Shown: piece by piece, positions 35,230-48,263 of the stretch | How positions within the stretch are numbered: position 1 is the stretch's first letter | Layout: the number at the start of each line of letters is the position of its first letter | Assembly: GCF_031755915.1 (NCBI RefSeq) | Contig: NC_083382.1 | Location: 29,178,001-29,242,000 of the forward strand | DNA: 64,000 bases | Reading direction: 5' to 3' | Origin: Ziziphus jujuba | Lineage: Eukaryota; Streptophyta; Magnoliopsida; Rosales; Rhamnaceae | Program-made: the position numbers and the translations under genes | The notes under the pieces: generated by a model | Seen by the model: only the letters and a program-made list of their open reading frames with translations | What the model was told of the DNA's origin: nothing | Databases searched by the model: none

Positions 35230-36232
35230 AGAGAGAGAACTAGTGTCGAGAGAGAGGCTTGGTCAGCACATCAGCTAGTTGATCATGGGAGGAGACATGA
35301 GCAATGAGTATTGCTCCAGTTTGAACTTTATCACGAATGAAGTGAAAGTCAATAGAGATGTGCTTCATTTTTTAGTGAAACACCAGGTTAGCACACAGGT
35401 AGGTAGCCCCAACATTGTCACAATAGATCATCGGGGTAAGAGGAAGTGTAATATGATGCTCCCAAAGAAAAGATTGAACCCTACAAAGCTCCATAGCAGT
35501 GGATGCCACAGATCTATATTCGACTTCAGTGGAAGACCGAGCAATGGACTTTTGTTTTTTAGAGCTCCATGAGATGGGATTGGTCCCAAGGAACAAAATG
35601 TAGGCACGAGTGAATGTACGATCATCCTTGTTACCAGCCCAATCTGCATCGGAAAAAGCATGGAGATGAAAGGGAGACTTGCGGTGAAGCATGAGACCAT
35701 GAGACATAGTGCCATGAAGATAGCGAAGAACTCGCTTAAGGGCAACCCAGTGGGTAGTTATGGGTTTGTGCATGAATTGGGACAATTTGTTAACAGTAAA
35801 GCCAATATAAGGACGGGTAAAAGAAAGGTATTGCAGACTGCCCAAAATCCTTCGGTATTCAGTGTGGTCATCTAAGTTGGTGCCATCGGTAAGACAAAGA
35901 GGTTAGCTGGTGGAGAGAGGGGTGTGGACCACGTTAGCCCCTAACATGTTGGTACGTGCCAGCAGATCTCGTATGTATTTTTCCTATGATAAAAACAAAC
36001 CAGCAGAAGTAATGATAACTTGGATGCCTAAAAAATAATGGAGAGGACCTAAATCCTTGAGAGAAAATTGATGTCCAAGCCGAGTGATGAAGGAATCAAT
36101 AAGAGAGGAAGAGTTTCCAGTTACTATGATATCATCCACATAGATGAGCATTAGAAGAACTTTTTGGCCATTATTATAGATAAACAAGGAGCTCTCAGCA
36201 TAAGAATTAAGGAAGCCATTGGAGAGGAGATA

Positions 36233-39102
36233 TGTAACATCCCGTACCAAAAAATATACATGATTAAACAAGTTTGACCAAATTGACTAAGTTTGACCAA
36301 GTTTGACCAAGTGAACAATGTATGGGTTCAAGTTGACTTTTTCAATAGCCAATATTTTTGGTTTGACTAAGGTACCATTGTGTAGATCCCGTCGATACAA
36401 GTTCATAGACTAGTGGCATGCCAAATTCTGAGTTACGAATAAAAAGTTATAGTTCTGAGAAATTTTAAGCATAAGTTTTAAATCAGTATCCAAGCCAGTC
36501 CCCAGTTTTTGTCTATTAGTGACCCAAGACTTTATATAAGCCTAGGTAAGCGTGTCAAACAGGAAACAAAGTCCAAAATATCCATTTCTTCCCAAAACCT
36601 GAGAAATTCTCTCCTCAGACCCGTGGGTCCGAACTGGATCGTTTCGACCCGTTTACCGTCAAACCGGATCACCGCCGTTTTGCCCATTTCCAGCCAACCA
36701 CCACTTACACCCGCTAGCCACCTAGAAAGGTCACCTGAAGGCGAGCTCAGCCGTGAAATTTCATGGCAAGAAGCGGCCGAACCCGCCCAGATCGGGCCGG
36801 TGAAGTTCGCGGCGGCCGGCAAGGTGGGTCGCCGAATTTTCTCATTTCAGGCCAAACCACACACCCTTTCCACTATTTTCGACCCCTCTAAACTCATTTC
36901 TGTGGTTATTTTGTCCAGATTCCTCACCGTTTAAAAGATCTGACAACGGGAAGTTTGGCCGATGCTTCAGCAGTGTTTTCCAGCCACCGGAGGAAACTTT
37001 GGACCAAGGTGAGCATACTGATGAGTTCCTTGTCTCTTGGGCTTTCCGTCAATATAAATTTTGTGAATTTTGGAGGTCGTTTGATAATTTTTTCATTTTT
37101 GGATCAATTAGTTAATTTTCGGAAAAGTTGAGGACTGTGTTTGGACAAAATTGGTCAAATTAGTTAAAATTGGAATTGAATTAGTGAAATTGGATATTAT
37201 TAGGACCCCATTAGGTGATTCAATTTTGAAATATTAGGTTTCAAGTGAAAATCTCCAATTTTGGGTACCGGGTCCTAAGGACACGCGGTATAATTAGACT
37301 GTCCGGTGTCCAATTTATGCAATTTTATAGTACTGTAAATTATTTTGAGACATTTGGATTATACAAGTGTCTCTGGTTTAGTTGTATATAGCCTAAGGAA
37401 TATTTTGTTATATTACAGGCACTCGAGTTGAGCCTGGAGGCGATCCTATAGAGGAGCAGGCGTGAGCATCTACAGTACTGTGAGTGGTTATATCATTTTT
37501 AAATGATTTGGGTATATAGTATAGTATATATGGGGTTTAAATATTTTACGTATATATCATTTGATCGAAATGTTGTTTTATGCATATATAAATATTTGCT
37601 TTCACATATATGCGTTATCATTTTATGTGACTTTTGATAATATTTTAAGTGATTTTCAATTTAAATGGGTCCATAAATGGACTTGTGGTATTTAAATATC
37701 TTGGTAATTAAATTGGAAACTATTTGGTTTGAGAAACCAGATTGAAAATCATATGATTTTAAGCATAATCAAATATTTTATATTTTATGTGCTTAAAATT
37801 GGTTTATGATGAATATATTTCACTGTGGTATTTCTGGTTTTCGTATGAAATGATGTTTTGAGATTTTGAAGTATTTAATTAAGCGGTGGAAGTTTAAATG
37901 TTAAAATATGATTTATGATACAGTATCGTTTGGAAAAGTATATATATAATATTACAAGATTGTTTCATGTATACTGTATTGGTTATTTTTAAATTGATGT
38001 ACCATGTAATGCCAATACCTTGGATCAGTATTATATTATATTATATTATCGCGCGCTGGGTTTACCACGGTACCGTGAGATTGGTTTCATCCAACGGTTA
38101 TCTATTATTACCACGGACTGTGAGATCGGATTTATCCGATAATTTATTATTATTACCACGGTGCCGTGAGATTGGTATCATCCAACAGTTTATTATTGCC
38201 ACGGACCGTGAGGTTGGGTACATCCCGACGATTATTTATTATTTCCACGACACCATTCATATATTGAGGGTCGTGAGGTGGGTGTATCTTACAATTTACA
38301 GATTGGTACATCTTATGGTACATTGTATATGTTTGTATATATATTGTTGATTTACAAATATTGTGGTGATTTTTGCATTTTCAAATTTATTTGGTGGAAC
38401 TGTATATATTATAGTGTATGCTCAGATGTTTATATCTTGAGTTTAGACATTTCATAATATTACAATGATCGTTCATTCATACTTTTAAGCATCGGTCTTC
38501 ATGATATTAATTGGGGTATAAGTTTGGGTTTTTGTGAAATGATTTTAAATGGGAAACTTTTCAACGAGTAGAATGAGAGGTCTTGAGAGAAAGATTTTTC
38601 AGAAATAAATCATTATTTTTCTATTATACTATGCCACTCATTGAGATTTTTTTATCTCACGTTTTATTGTTTTAAATTTGTTCCCCTAGGCCCAGGCAGC
38701 TAGTACCAGTCTACCTCGCACACAGTTTATCACTTGTTTCCTTCCACTACAGTAGCCGTTTTATCCTTTCTTTACCTATTGTTATCTTCTGGACTTATTT
38801 ATTACTTATTTGTACTCATAGACTTTGTTGACACTCTTGGAATGCTCTGATTTTAAATATGGGACTCATTAGAAACTATAATACTCATGTGTATAGTTAT
38901 GGCTTGTAGTATAGTAGGTCAGTTGTGGACTTATTTATATATATGTTTATATATTTGAGGTATTAATGTTAATGCTGATGTTTGATTATCTACGTTTTAA
39001 GGCGAGGTTCCATTGGATATTTTCTAGAGATTGTCCAGTGGGACTTCATTAGGCGGGATCACCCGGGAGGTCTTGAGAGGGTTCCCGGGGCGGGTCCTGT
39101 CA
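36233..39102 (+). mobile_element. Long solo LTR, Gypsy-like family, copy 2 (nested in Copia)
   Basis: 2870 bp from TGTAACATCCCGTACC to GGGTCCTGTCA, with the perfect TSD AGATA (36228-36232 and 39103-39107). It shares terminal sequence and the internal motif TTCATAGACTAGTGGCA with the other two long LTRs but is the most divergent. No coding domain or second LTR is present. Short tandem units occur at 38060-38250. Confidence 0.85.
38060..38250. repeat. Short tandem repeats in the solo LTR, about 50-bp unit
   Basis: Four degenerate units with the order TTACCACGG, CCGTGAGATTGG, ATCCAACGGTT/TATCCGATAA, TTTATTATTA. Confidence 0.75.
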
Positions 39103-42100
39103 AGATAGCTCCGTAGTTCTTGATACCAAGTCCTAGGAGCTTGTTTTAGCCCATAAATGGCTTTGCGAAGTTTGCAGACATAGGAGGGACGATGTTCATC
39201 AATAAAACCCGGTGGTTGATTCATATAGACGTCATCATGGAGATGACCCTGTAAAAAAGCATTGTTTACATCCAATTGGTGAATTGGCTAGTTGGATGTT
39301 AAAGCAAGGCATAGAATAATGCATACCATTGTGGGTTTAACAACTAGATTGAATGTATCATGATAGTCAATGTTGGGATGTTGATGAAAACCTTTCACAA
39401 CCAGCCTTGCCTTATACCGAGCAATAGAACCATCAACGTGATATTTGATTTTGAAAACCCACTTGCACCCAACCAAATTGTAATGAGGAGAGGGAGGCAC
39501 CAGCATCCATGTTCCATTTTTAATTAAGGCAGTGTATTCATCACTCATGGCTGTGCGCCAAGTTGGATCTTTCAAGGCTTGAGAGACAGTTTTGGGCTCA
39601 CAAGGTTGAGGATCTACATGTTTAACAGCAGTAAAAAATTTTGGATTTGGTTTGTAGATATTATTTTTGGAATGGGTGATTATTGTAGATGGTGGAATGT
39701 GAGAGGAAGAAGTAGATAAAGGTGCAGGTGGTGCCGAAACTGGTGCTGAATCTTCAGTCTGCGGGGCCAGGGAGATGGAAGGCAAAGTAGAAAGGTTGTT
39801 AAGCCGTGATGAATGAGATGCAATCAATGAAGGCGGGCAGGATAGGGTTGTGGAAAGAGGGGAAGAAATAGAAGTCATGGGTGAGGAGTTATTAGGTGAG
39901 GACAAAAGGGAGGGTGGAGAAGTTACGGGTGGACTTTTGGAAGGTATAGCTGGAGGGGAATAAATAGGAGTGGAAATAAAGGAGGGGCTGGTCGAAGCAG
40001 GTGGAGTTGGTGGGGTGACAGGAAGAGAAGGAGTGGAGAGAGAAAAATTATTCGAGGAGGTGAGAGTAGGATACGGGAAGTGAGTTTCAATAAATTTCAT
40101 GCGACAAGAGGTATAAATTTTTTTATGAGTGGGATCAAAACAAAGAAATGCACTTTGAGAAATGGAGTATCCTAAGAAAATACATGGAACAGATCGTGGC
40201 TCTAATTTGTGATGAACATATGGTTTGAGCCATGGATAGCACAGGCAGCCAAAAACTTTCAGTTTCGCATAATTGGGTTGTTTTTGAAAGAGAGAATAGA
40301 AAGGAGATTGCATTTTAAGTAAAGGTGTAGGTAACCTATTTATGAGATACCCAGCAGTGGAAAAAGCATAAGACCAAAAGGATTGCGGTAAAGAGGCATG
40401 ACTAAGTAACATGAGACCAGTCTGAATTATATGGCGTTGTCGGCTTTCAGAGACGTCATTATGTTGTGAGGTATGAGGTGGGGTTCGAAAATGGGAAATG
40501 CCATGAGTGGAGAAAAAATCCTTTAGTTTCAGGAATTCCCTACCATTGTCAGTATAGATGGACATAATATTTTTGTGAAAATAATTTTCAACAATAGCTT
40601 TAAATTTAGGAAAGATAGTTGAAACATCAGATTTATTTTTCATTGGGTAAAACCAAATATATTTTGTAAATGGTCAATAAATATTATATAGTATCTAAAG
40701 CCATCAAGAGAAAAAATAGGCCTGGACCCCACACATCAGTATATATAAGCTCAAGAGGAGAATTACTGGTCAGTGATGATTTTGAGAAAGGCAATTTATG
40801 CATTTTATTCATATGGCAAGAATTACAAGATTGAAAATTCAAAGATGACACTGGTAATTTAAACTAACACAAGACATGACTCGGAATTTTTGAAGACAGA
40901 TGTCCAAGACGATTGTGCCATACCTGGCATGGGATTTTGACACTAACTAGATTGGTTGGAATCGAAACAGATTAGGAAATAGAGGATGGCCACTCACACA
41001 CCCCGTCATTATTCTTGCCTTCCATTACTCGTGCCCCGTACTAAGATCCTTCACCACAAAATAAGAAGGATAAAATTCAATTGAAACATGGTTAGTGGAG
41101 CAGAGTTGAGAGACAAAGAGTAAGTTTTTTTTAATGTGAGGAACAAAAAGGGCATTAGATAAATTAAATGTGCGAAATGGAGAAGAAAGAGAGGTAGAAC
41201 CAGTGTGAGTAATTGGCAAATTTGTACCATCACCAATCATAACTTCCTCAGGTCCTTCATAGTCTGTATGGAGTGAGAGATTGTGAAGGTCATTTGTGAT
41301 ATGGTGGGAAGCACCCGAATCAACTAACCAGTTGGAAGGAGGAGTAATGGACTGGGTGGCAAAGTTAGCCTTCGGGTAAGGAGGCCGAGGAAGGGCGCCG
41401 AGAATAGATGAACCAGGAGGCTTGATGTAGTTCTGTTTCCAAGTGGTAGATGACGTGCTGGACAGCCAAGGAGCAGCAGCAAATAGCTTACGACAGGTGT
41501 GAGCGCCATGGCTAGGAAGATCACAGAATTGGCAGATTAACCGAGACCCAGATCTGGTGTTGCAGCGATTAGAAAGTGAGAGGTGAGAGGATGAATCATT
41601 GATAGAAAAAGTAGAAGGATTGCGTTGTGAGAATGATGATTTATTACCACGTTGAACATAATTGACAGTAATTGGAGAGGTATTGCTGGAACGATTGCAC
41701 TAGAGAAAGGCTTCATAGTCTGCAAGTTTGTCATGTAATTCAGCAAAAGTGATGGAGGTATCTCTGGCGCGAATGGCAGCAGAAATCTCTTTGAACTCTA
41801 GCCCCAAGCCATTAAGAACGTGGAATGTGAGTTCATCTTTTCCAAGAGGTTCACCAACTAGGGCAAGAGAATCAGCAATGCCTTGTACAGTTTGCATGTA
41901 GTCTGAAATAAAGAGATTATCCTTGCTCATCTTGGTCAATGTTTCACGGATGTCCATTATATGCCCACGTGATGGTTTTGCATACATGGTGGCTAGATTA
42001 TTCCATGTATCACGGGAAGAGTCAGTGGAAGCAACAAAGTTGACAAAGGAGGGAGATAAGGAAGCAAAAGGGCATTTCGGAGTAAGTGATCTTGTCGAGT

Positions 42101-42345
42101 CCAGAGTGTACGGGCAGGATCAGTTTCAGGATAGCAAGTCACACCAATGACATAGCCCATAAGATCATAACCTATGAGGAGAGAGTACCTATCTGGACTA
42201 AGTTTGAGTGGGGCTTGGGCTGATGCATTAATATAAATAAGATTTCCAACAGAAGTGGGTGTGTTGTTTTCGGTGGTGAAAGATGAACTGGTGTCAGACA
42301 TAATGAAAGGAAAAAAAAAAAAATCTGGCTTGTTAGAGCACTGTA

Positions 42346-42358
42346 GGCTCTGATACCA
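42346..42358 (-). other. Primer-binding site of the decayed Copia
   Basis: TGGTATCAGAGCC on the minus strand, two bases inside the 5' LTR. It is the standard plant Copia site complementary to the tRNA-Met 3' end. Confidence 0.85.
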
Positions 42359-42360
42359 TA

Positions 42361-42606
42361 TAACGAGAGAATAATATGATGAATAAATTGCTATATTTCC
42401 ATTGAATTAGAGCCAAGATTTAAATACAATTACAAAACTTCTACATGGCAACATAGCCGCCAGCAATACATACTAAATATATATATACAATCACATATTT
42501 GGTAGAGATACAGTAGATATATATATGGACAGTATATTAATGACAGAATAAAGCATATATGGGTAGAATATGAGTGATAGGGTCAAGGTGGGATAGATCC
42601 TTATCA
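42361..42606 (-). repeat. 5' LTR of the decayed Copia
   Basis: 246 bp; read on the minus strand it starts TGATAAGGATCTATCCC and ends TCTCTCGTTA. Confidence 0.88.
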
Positions 42607-43395
42607 TAAAGCAGGGTGGACCTAATAACAGAAGTCTAATGATATTTGACTATGTAGTTCCACCTGATTTCGTACGAGCCACATTCGAATTTACTAAAGA
42701 CCATATACAAAAGTTAAGAAAATATGTTTGTGAAAAGAACTCATCGAAGCCTCCAGTTCATATAACAAGCTTATCGCTAGCATGCTCTTTCATATTGGTT
42801 TGCGTAGCGAAGGCTTCGAAAAATCATGTAAAGAAAAATAGATTGGCAAAGTTTGTGTTCGGCGTGGACTATCGATATCAGTTGAAACCGGCTATTCCTT
42901 CAACATATTTTGGAAACTATGCAATAGGTCGTCCGGCAATTGTAGAAACAAAAGATCTTCTTGGGGAAGATGGGATATTATCAGCCTTGGACGGAATAAG
43001 CGAAGCTATAGCAAGTTTGGACGATGGGCTTCTTGATGGGGTAGATAGTTGGGCTTCGTTAATCAATTCTAAGGAGCCCGATGAGATCCCACCAACTGCT
43101 TGTATTGCATGGTCACCTCAGTTTCAAGTATACAATACTGATTTAGGATGGGGAGCAATTAAGAAGTTTGAAATGACTTCTATAGGTAGAACGGGAGCGA
43201 TCTGTATGTCTGATAGCAAGGATGGCAATGGAGGATTTGAGATTGGAATGGTCTCGCAGATGAAAAAGATTGAAGCATTTGCTTCTTCTTTTGCTAAAGG
43301 TCTTAAAGCCCTTTGCAATGTGAAGCAATCCAATTCTAGAGCTATAGTGGAATTCGGGTAATGCTATAAAATTCTATTTTTATTAAGGGCTAATA

Positions 43396-46306
43396 TGTAA
43401 CACCCCGTCCCGAACCATGTCGGAATTTTTGCACGTTGACCGAGGTTGACTGTTGACTTTGACCGTTGACCGAAGGGGTCAAAAGTTGACTTTTTGACCC
43501 GGATGAAATTCTAGGTTGCCTGAGGTACAGTTACGAAGTACACGTTGGCACGAGTTCGTAGACTAGTAGCACGTTGAAAACGAAGCTACGGTTTGAAAGT
43601 TATGGGCAAAACAAGTTGAGGTGCAAACAGTCCAAAAGGTGCCAGGAGTTGACTTTTTCTCGTTGTATAATTTTGTTTTGACTCTTGTATGGTTGTAAAG
43701 TACTCGTCGATACGAGTTCATAGACTAGCGGCACGCTTAAATCGGACATTTGGTTAAAAAGTTATGGACGTTTGAAGTTCGCCGGATACCGTAATATTTT
43801 ATTATATCTAGCTTACGTGCACAGTAATGTCATGTGTCGTCACCTGATTGGTCCACGTGGATGAACAGTATCACCACGGTGGCTTTTATTTGACAAAAAT
43901 CTCAGGGAAGAGAGAGAGGAGAGAGAAAGAGAGAGAGAAAAACCGACCGGCCGCCGGAATTGTCCAATTTTCCGGCTGATTTTTGTTACACGCGCCGGAC
44001 AGACGGGAGCGGCTCCCCATTTCCAGCCAAACCTCAAAATCTCATGGCCGTTGGCCGCCGGACGCGCCCGGATCGAGGAGGCGAAGTTCGGCGGCGATTT
44101 TCCCTCCACCGTCGTTTGCCCTGTTTCCGGCCATTTTCAGGCCACACGTGCCAGCCACCCCTCACCACCTCCTCAAGTCCGGCCTACCCACCAAATTTCA
44201 CGGCCACCAAACCTCCGACGCGCCGGGATCGGAGTGTTTTCCGGCGAGGGGTCGAAAATCTTCAAACCCTGATTTCTCCGCCGTCCGGCCTCTGTTTGCC
44301 TCACCGCCGGTCCCATTAGATTCCTCTCCCCTCGATCTACAAAACCACCAAAAATCTCAGCCAACAGCCACCGCACACGCCGTCACCGGCGACGGTTGCC
44401 GATGACCGGGGCGGCTCGCCGGAAGTTACTGTTCCGGCGAGTACCCAGTTGCACCGCCGGTCCTTGTCCACTGATTTCGACCTCCTGAATCCAAATCCGG
44501 GGTCCTTTTCTGCCAATTCGCGACGGATTGAGAGAATCGAAGAGTTGAATCCCGAAAGATTTCCGGCGAGATTCCAGCCACCACCGGTCCAATCTCCGGG
44601 AAGTAAGACCGGATTTGTAATCCTCGTCACTCAAGCTTCGATTCGGTATATTACTCATCAATTTTGGATAACGTTTGTGTTTAACCCCCCCCTCGGGTAC
44701 CGGGTATTATTTATCCGAATAAAATATTAATTTATTTGACTGTGTGTGAACTGTATTCTAGGAGCACGGGTGAGTTGTGGGATTGATCTCATGGTGGATC
44801 ATGGTTTAATTGCGTGCTCTAGGTGAGTGACCCACCTTCAAAAATATTTTGGGCAATTAATTATGTTTAATTGGTATTTAAATTATGCTCATGTGGTACA
44901 ATTTAGTTATGGTTTTATTGTGATTTAATTTATTTATTATGCATGAGCAAAGTATATTTCGGTAATAATCGTACGTGGTTTTAAGTATTATTTTGGGCAT
45001 AATTGGTTTAAATATTTTATGAAAATATTTGTTAAATTGGTGGTTTAATTTTATAATTATGCCCACGGTATTTTATTGTTGAACCTCGTACTTCGAAAAA
45101 ATTATGGTTCTATTTGTTATCGATGTTTCGTACTGGTTTGTTAAATAAAAATATGTGGGATGGTAAGTATGAAAATTTAATATATTTCCCACGGTAATTT
45201 TGGAAAACGGTACGGTTGGTTTAATAATTATTTTAGACATACTCATACAGTATTGGTGTTCTGGTGTATGGACACGTGGTTTAGCGCGCAAGTATTATGT
45301 CTCCCGTAGTTGCTATTGGACTGTGGGCAGGCAAGTTTGTTATTGGCCACAGCCGCCCCCCTCCTTGGCTGGGATGACGGTTTCAACAGCGGTATTGTCA
45401 GGACGCCGAAATGCCATTTGCAAGTTTCTCTCTTTAACCTCCCCGCCAGTTGGTGCTCGGGACGTTGGGTATCGGAGGGCATCACTGGTATATGGTGTGG
45501 TGCGTCAAGTGTAAATTTTCAGATAAAGTTTCAAACCCCAAAGGTGTTCAAAAATTATTTATTATAATTTATTACATTTTAATTATATATTGGGGTATTT
45601 ATTTATTTATTGTTTATCAAATGGTTTAATCCCTTGGTTTTCGGGAAGTACGTATATCGGGTTTTGTGAAATTGTTTTAAAAAGGAAACATTTCCAACGG
45701 AGTGATTAGTGAGAGTTTTGAGGGAAAATTATTATTTCCAACTGTTATTATTATTTATTTATTAATTGTTGGTATTAATTCAATTCCCTTATTTGTTATA
45801 TTATTATTATTATTATCATTAAAAGTGTTCAGTAGTTAGGGTCACTCATTAAGATGATTAGCAGATCACGTTTTTAAGTTCCATTCCCTTAGGTGCAAGG
45901 GGTGATAGACGTTTTTCTGGAGCGAACCAATTATCCGCTGCTATCGTGTTTCAAGAAGTACCTTCGTACTCATTTATTTCAGTTGTATTATTTCTTTCAT
46001 CTTTGTTGTATTTCTATTGATTAGCACTTCATAAAGCTCTGTATACTATTTGGACACTTATGTTTTATTTATGCACTGGGCTGCTGGTATTGTTGTGAAG
46101 TGCTGTAAATTGTGGAAACAACTTGTAGTTTTGCGGGAGGAATAAGGGGGTGAATATAGAAGTGTGTTTTCAGTGCAGGTAATTTTTGGTAAGTCCTACC
46201 CTTAGGGGAGGTGCTACCGGATTTTCCGTTAGAAGGTTCGGTGGTATTTTCCTGGGATCAGGGCTTGTCTAGGGTTCCAGGAAGGAATTCTGGACGGGTC
46301 CTGACA
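43396..46306 (+). mobile_element. Long solo LTR, Gypsy-like family, copy 3
   Basis: 2911 bp from TGTAACACCCCGTCCCGAAC to GGGTCCTGACA, with the perfect TSD TAATA (43391-43395 and 46307-46311). The empty site is in block 1 near 3310 (GGTTAATATGTATCATG). It is an inverted counterpart of copy 1 at 6805-9856, with the same GC-rich core (about 43940-44690). It sits 35 bp past the stop codon of A', in its 3' flank. No coding domain was found. Confidence 0.87.
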
Positions 46307-46311
46307 TAATA

Positions 46312-48209
46312 TCTATCATGTATGTAGCTGGAAAACTGTTTTCCTTTTAGGAGTTTAAGGAAATAAAGTTTCTGAAGTCTTGCGAGTTGTGGAATAGTAG
46401 TGTCTTTTTTCTAGTGATTATGAAATGTCTTCCATGGTAAAGTAATGAAGCTTGATCCACATTTCTTTAATGTTTCGTTGTTGTTCATAATATATAATTA
46501 AATCCCTATTTCTGTTTTCTTCTATACATCTGTTAGGTTACTCCTCATAAACTAGAAGCACAAGTGAAAATATCAGTACTGTCTCCAGAATCCTCTAGCT
46601 TTAAACGATCCAGATCAGGTACTTTTACTGCCTGATTTACTTCTCTCTCTCTCTCTCTCTCTTGCATGTGAGACATGCTCAAACTATCCCAGTAATAGTA
46701 GCTCTGTGTGTTAACTACATGGAGGTACTTCTTGATGCATGAATTATACTTAGAATTTGTGATGTATATGCTGTGTTATATAATAAATCTTTTGGGAATT
46801 ACTTTAGTTGACATTGTTGATCTTTTCCTAAGAGTTTCTTAGAAACAAAATTTAATGTTATCTGTTTAATTAATTTGCATATATTGCAGGGAGACTACCT
46901 GCTTGGAATTCTGGCGCAATCAGATGCCAATTTACGATGCGGTCTGTGTTTTTTTTTTTTTTTTCCTTATTTCTTATGATTGCTTAAATATTCTGAAAAA
47001 AAAAAATATTATAATTCAAACATGTATATATTGTCAATATAGAGCATGTATGTGAATACAAAGTGATCTATTTAGTCAAACTCTACAAGATAATAATAAT
47101 AACAATAATAAAACTTTAATTTAGAAATTGAATACGAAGTGATATATTTAGTCAGTAAAAAAAATTAATTTAGAAACCAAGTTTGACATTATGTCATATT
47201 TCATACCCTTAAAGGCGACATTGCTTAAAAAAAGATTTATGTTTCAAAACCTAAATACAGTCCAAGGCCAAAATATATGGGTGATTTTTATAAATATTCC
47301 TTTCTTTACCCATCTAAATGGAGTTCCTATGATTATGTAATTCTGCATTTAGTATACCTTTATGCAAAGTCAAGTCTCACTAGTTTTTAAAAAGAATTTC
47401 TTGAATCGTATAATTATTTTATTATTGTTAAATTCTTTTTCTTTTACTTTTCTTTTTATCTTGTTGGATGCGGGAAAGGGGTTTGCTGGTTAGGATAAGG
47501 CATATTTTCCATATTCTGGTTGTGTATTCAGGATCATAAACTTATTGGAATACAGGAACCCGAACGACCTAGAGGTTTGTTCCCACATAAACTGTAAATT
47601 TTTCAGTTTTGATAAAGAGCTGCCTAGCCTATCATGCTCAATGTTGATCCGCATTCACCATTTTAACTTCCATCACTACACAACAAAATATATTAAATAT
47701 GTTCCATGTATTTATCTTAAAGAATCCGGAAAATATATATATGATATATGATACATTATTTTTGTAATAGCCTGTTTAGATTAAAATAATGCCATGGAAC
47801 TAAATCTCTATTTGTCAAATGATAGGAGCAAATAAGTACTAGGCTACTAGCTACTAAATAAAAGTTTTTTTTTTTTTTTTTTAAGTAGAACTTCATTATA
47901 CCGCATAAAAGTTGGTATGTGAAATTTAATCAAATAACCATTGTTAGTTGTCATATGAATTACTTATGTATATCTATTTGTCTCTGTGTGTGTGTGTGTG
48001 TGTGTAATATAAGCTATACTAAGTAAGAATGTTTAAGATTTTGATGATTAGGCTCAGATAGCCGACGTGCGGAGACTTCAAAATAGAAGATGGGCAGCAG
48101 TAGTAGTAGGAAAGAAACAATGCCAAAATGGAGGGATGTTTTTGCCTTTGAGGATGACATTCTATTTAACAACTAAGGAATAATCCAAATTATCACTGAA
48201 TGGCAATAT

Positions 48210-48263
<54 letters not shown>

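Larger units (their letters stand above)
35238..42301 (-). pseudogene. Copia polyprotein relic (gag-protease-integrase-RT-RNase H)
   Basis: Read on the minus strand: gag starts at the ATG at 42301 (MSDTSSSFTTEN) and continues at 41987-41700 (DYMQTVQGIADSL, LHDKLADYEAF). A zinc knuckle CQFCDLPSHGAHTC (CX2CX4HX4C) lies near 41500-41540 and a protease box (VDSGASHHI) near 41310. The integrase core (TDNGREF, VSESR) and RT start span 40643-39288, with RT continuing at 39275-39105 ([21 protein letters not shown]). After the nested LTR come YVDD (36150-36130) and RNase H blocks (DADWAGNKDDR, ARSSTEVEYRS) at 35845-35372. Several frameshifts and stops separate these pieces. Dead. Confidence 0.9.
35100..42606 (-). 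mobile_element. Decayed Copia retrotransposon inserted in A', with a nested solo LTR
   Basis: Bounded by TAAAG on both sides (35095-35099 and 42607-42611); gene A supplies the empty site (GTGGCTAAGGCAGGG). The 5' LTR (42361-42606) is followed by a primer-binding site complementary to initiator-type tRNA-Met (TGGTATCAGAGCC on the minus strand, 42346-42358). The 3' LTR is cut down to about 130 bp. Gag, protease, integrase, RT and RNase H are all recognisable but frame-broken. A 2870-bp solo LTR (36233-39102) sits inside the RT gene. Confidence 0.93.
34424..43361 (+). pseudogene. BAHD acyltransferase A', pseudogene split by a Copia element
   Basis: Close copy of gene A. Exon part 1 is 34424-35099 and part 2 is 42607-43361; the DNA between is a Copia insertion with TSD TAAAG. 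There is also a 1-base insertion (extra G at about 34806) that ends the frame after YRQGN. HxxxD survives as HAVLD, but YFGNC has become YFGNY and DFGWG has become DLGWG, so the copy has drifted at motifs that stay fixed in A. The product would be truncated and inactive. The in-frame TTG upstream at 34409 is not a start. Confidence 0.95.

Noticed and set aside
36509..36934. 141-codon ORF in the solo LTR
   Set aside because: No recognisable domain, lies in the GC-rich LTR core and is not shared in frame with the sister LTRs.
37967..38350. 127-codon ORF
   Set aside because: It is produced by the short tandem repeat and AT-rich DNA inside the solo LTR.
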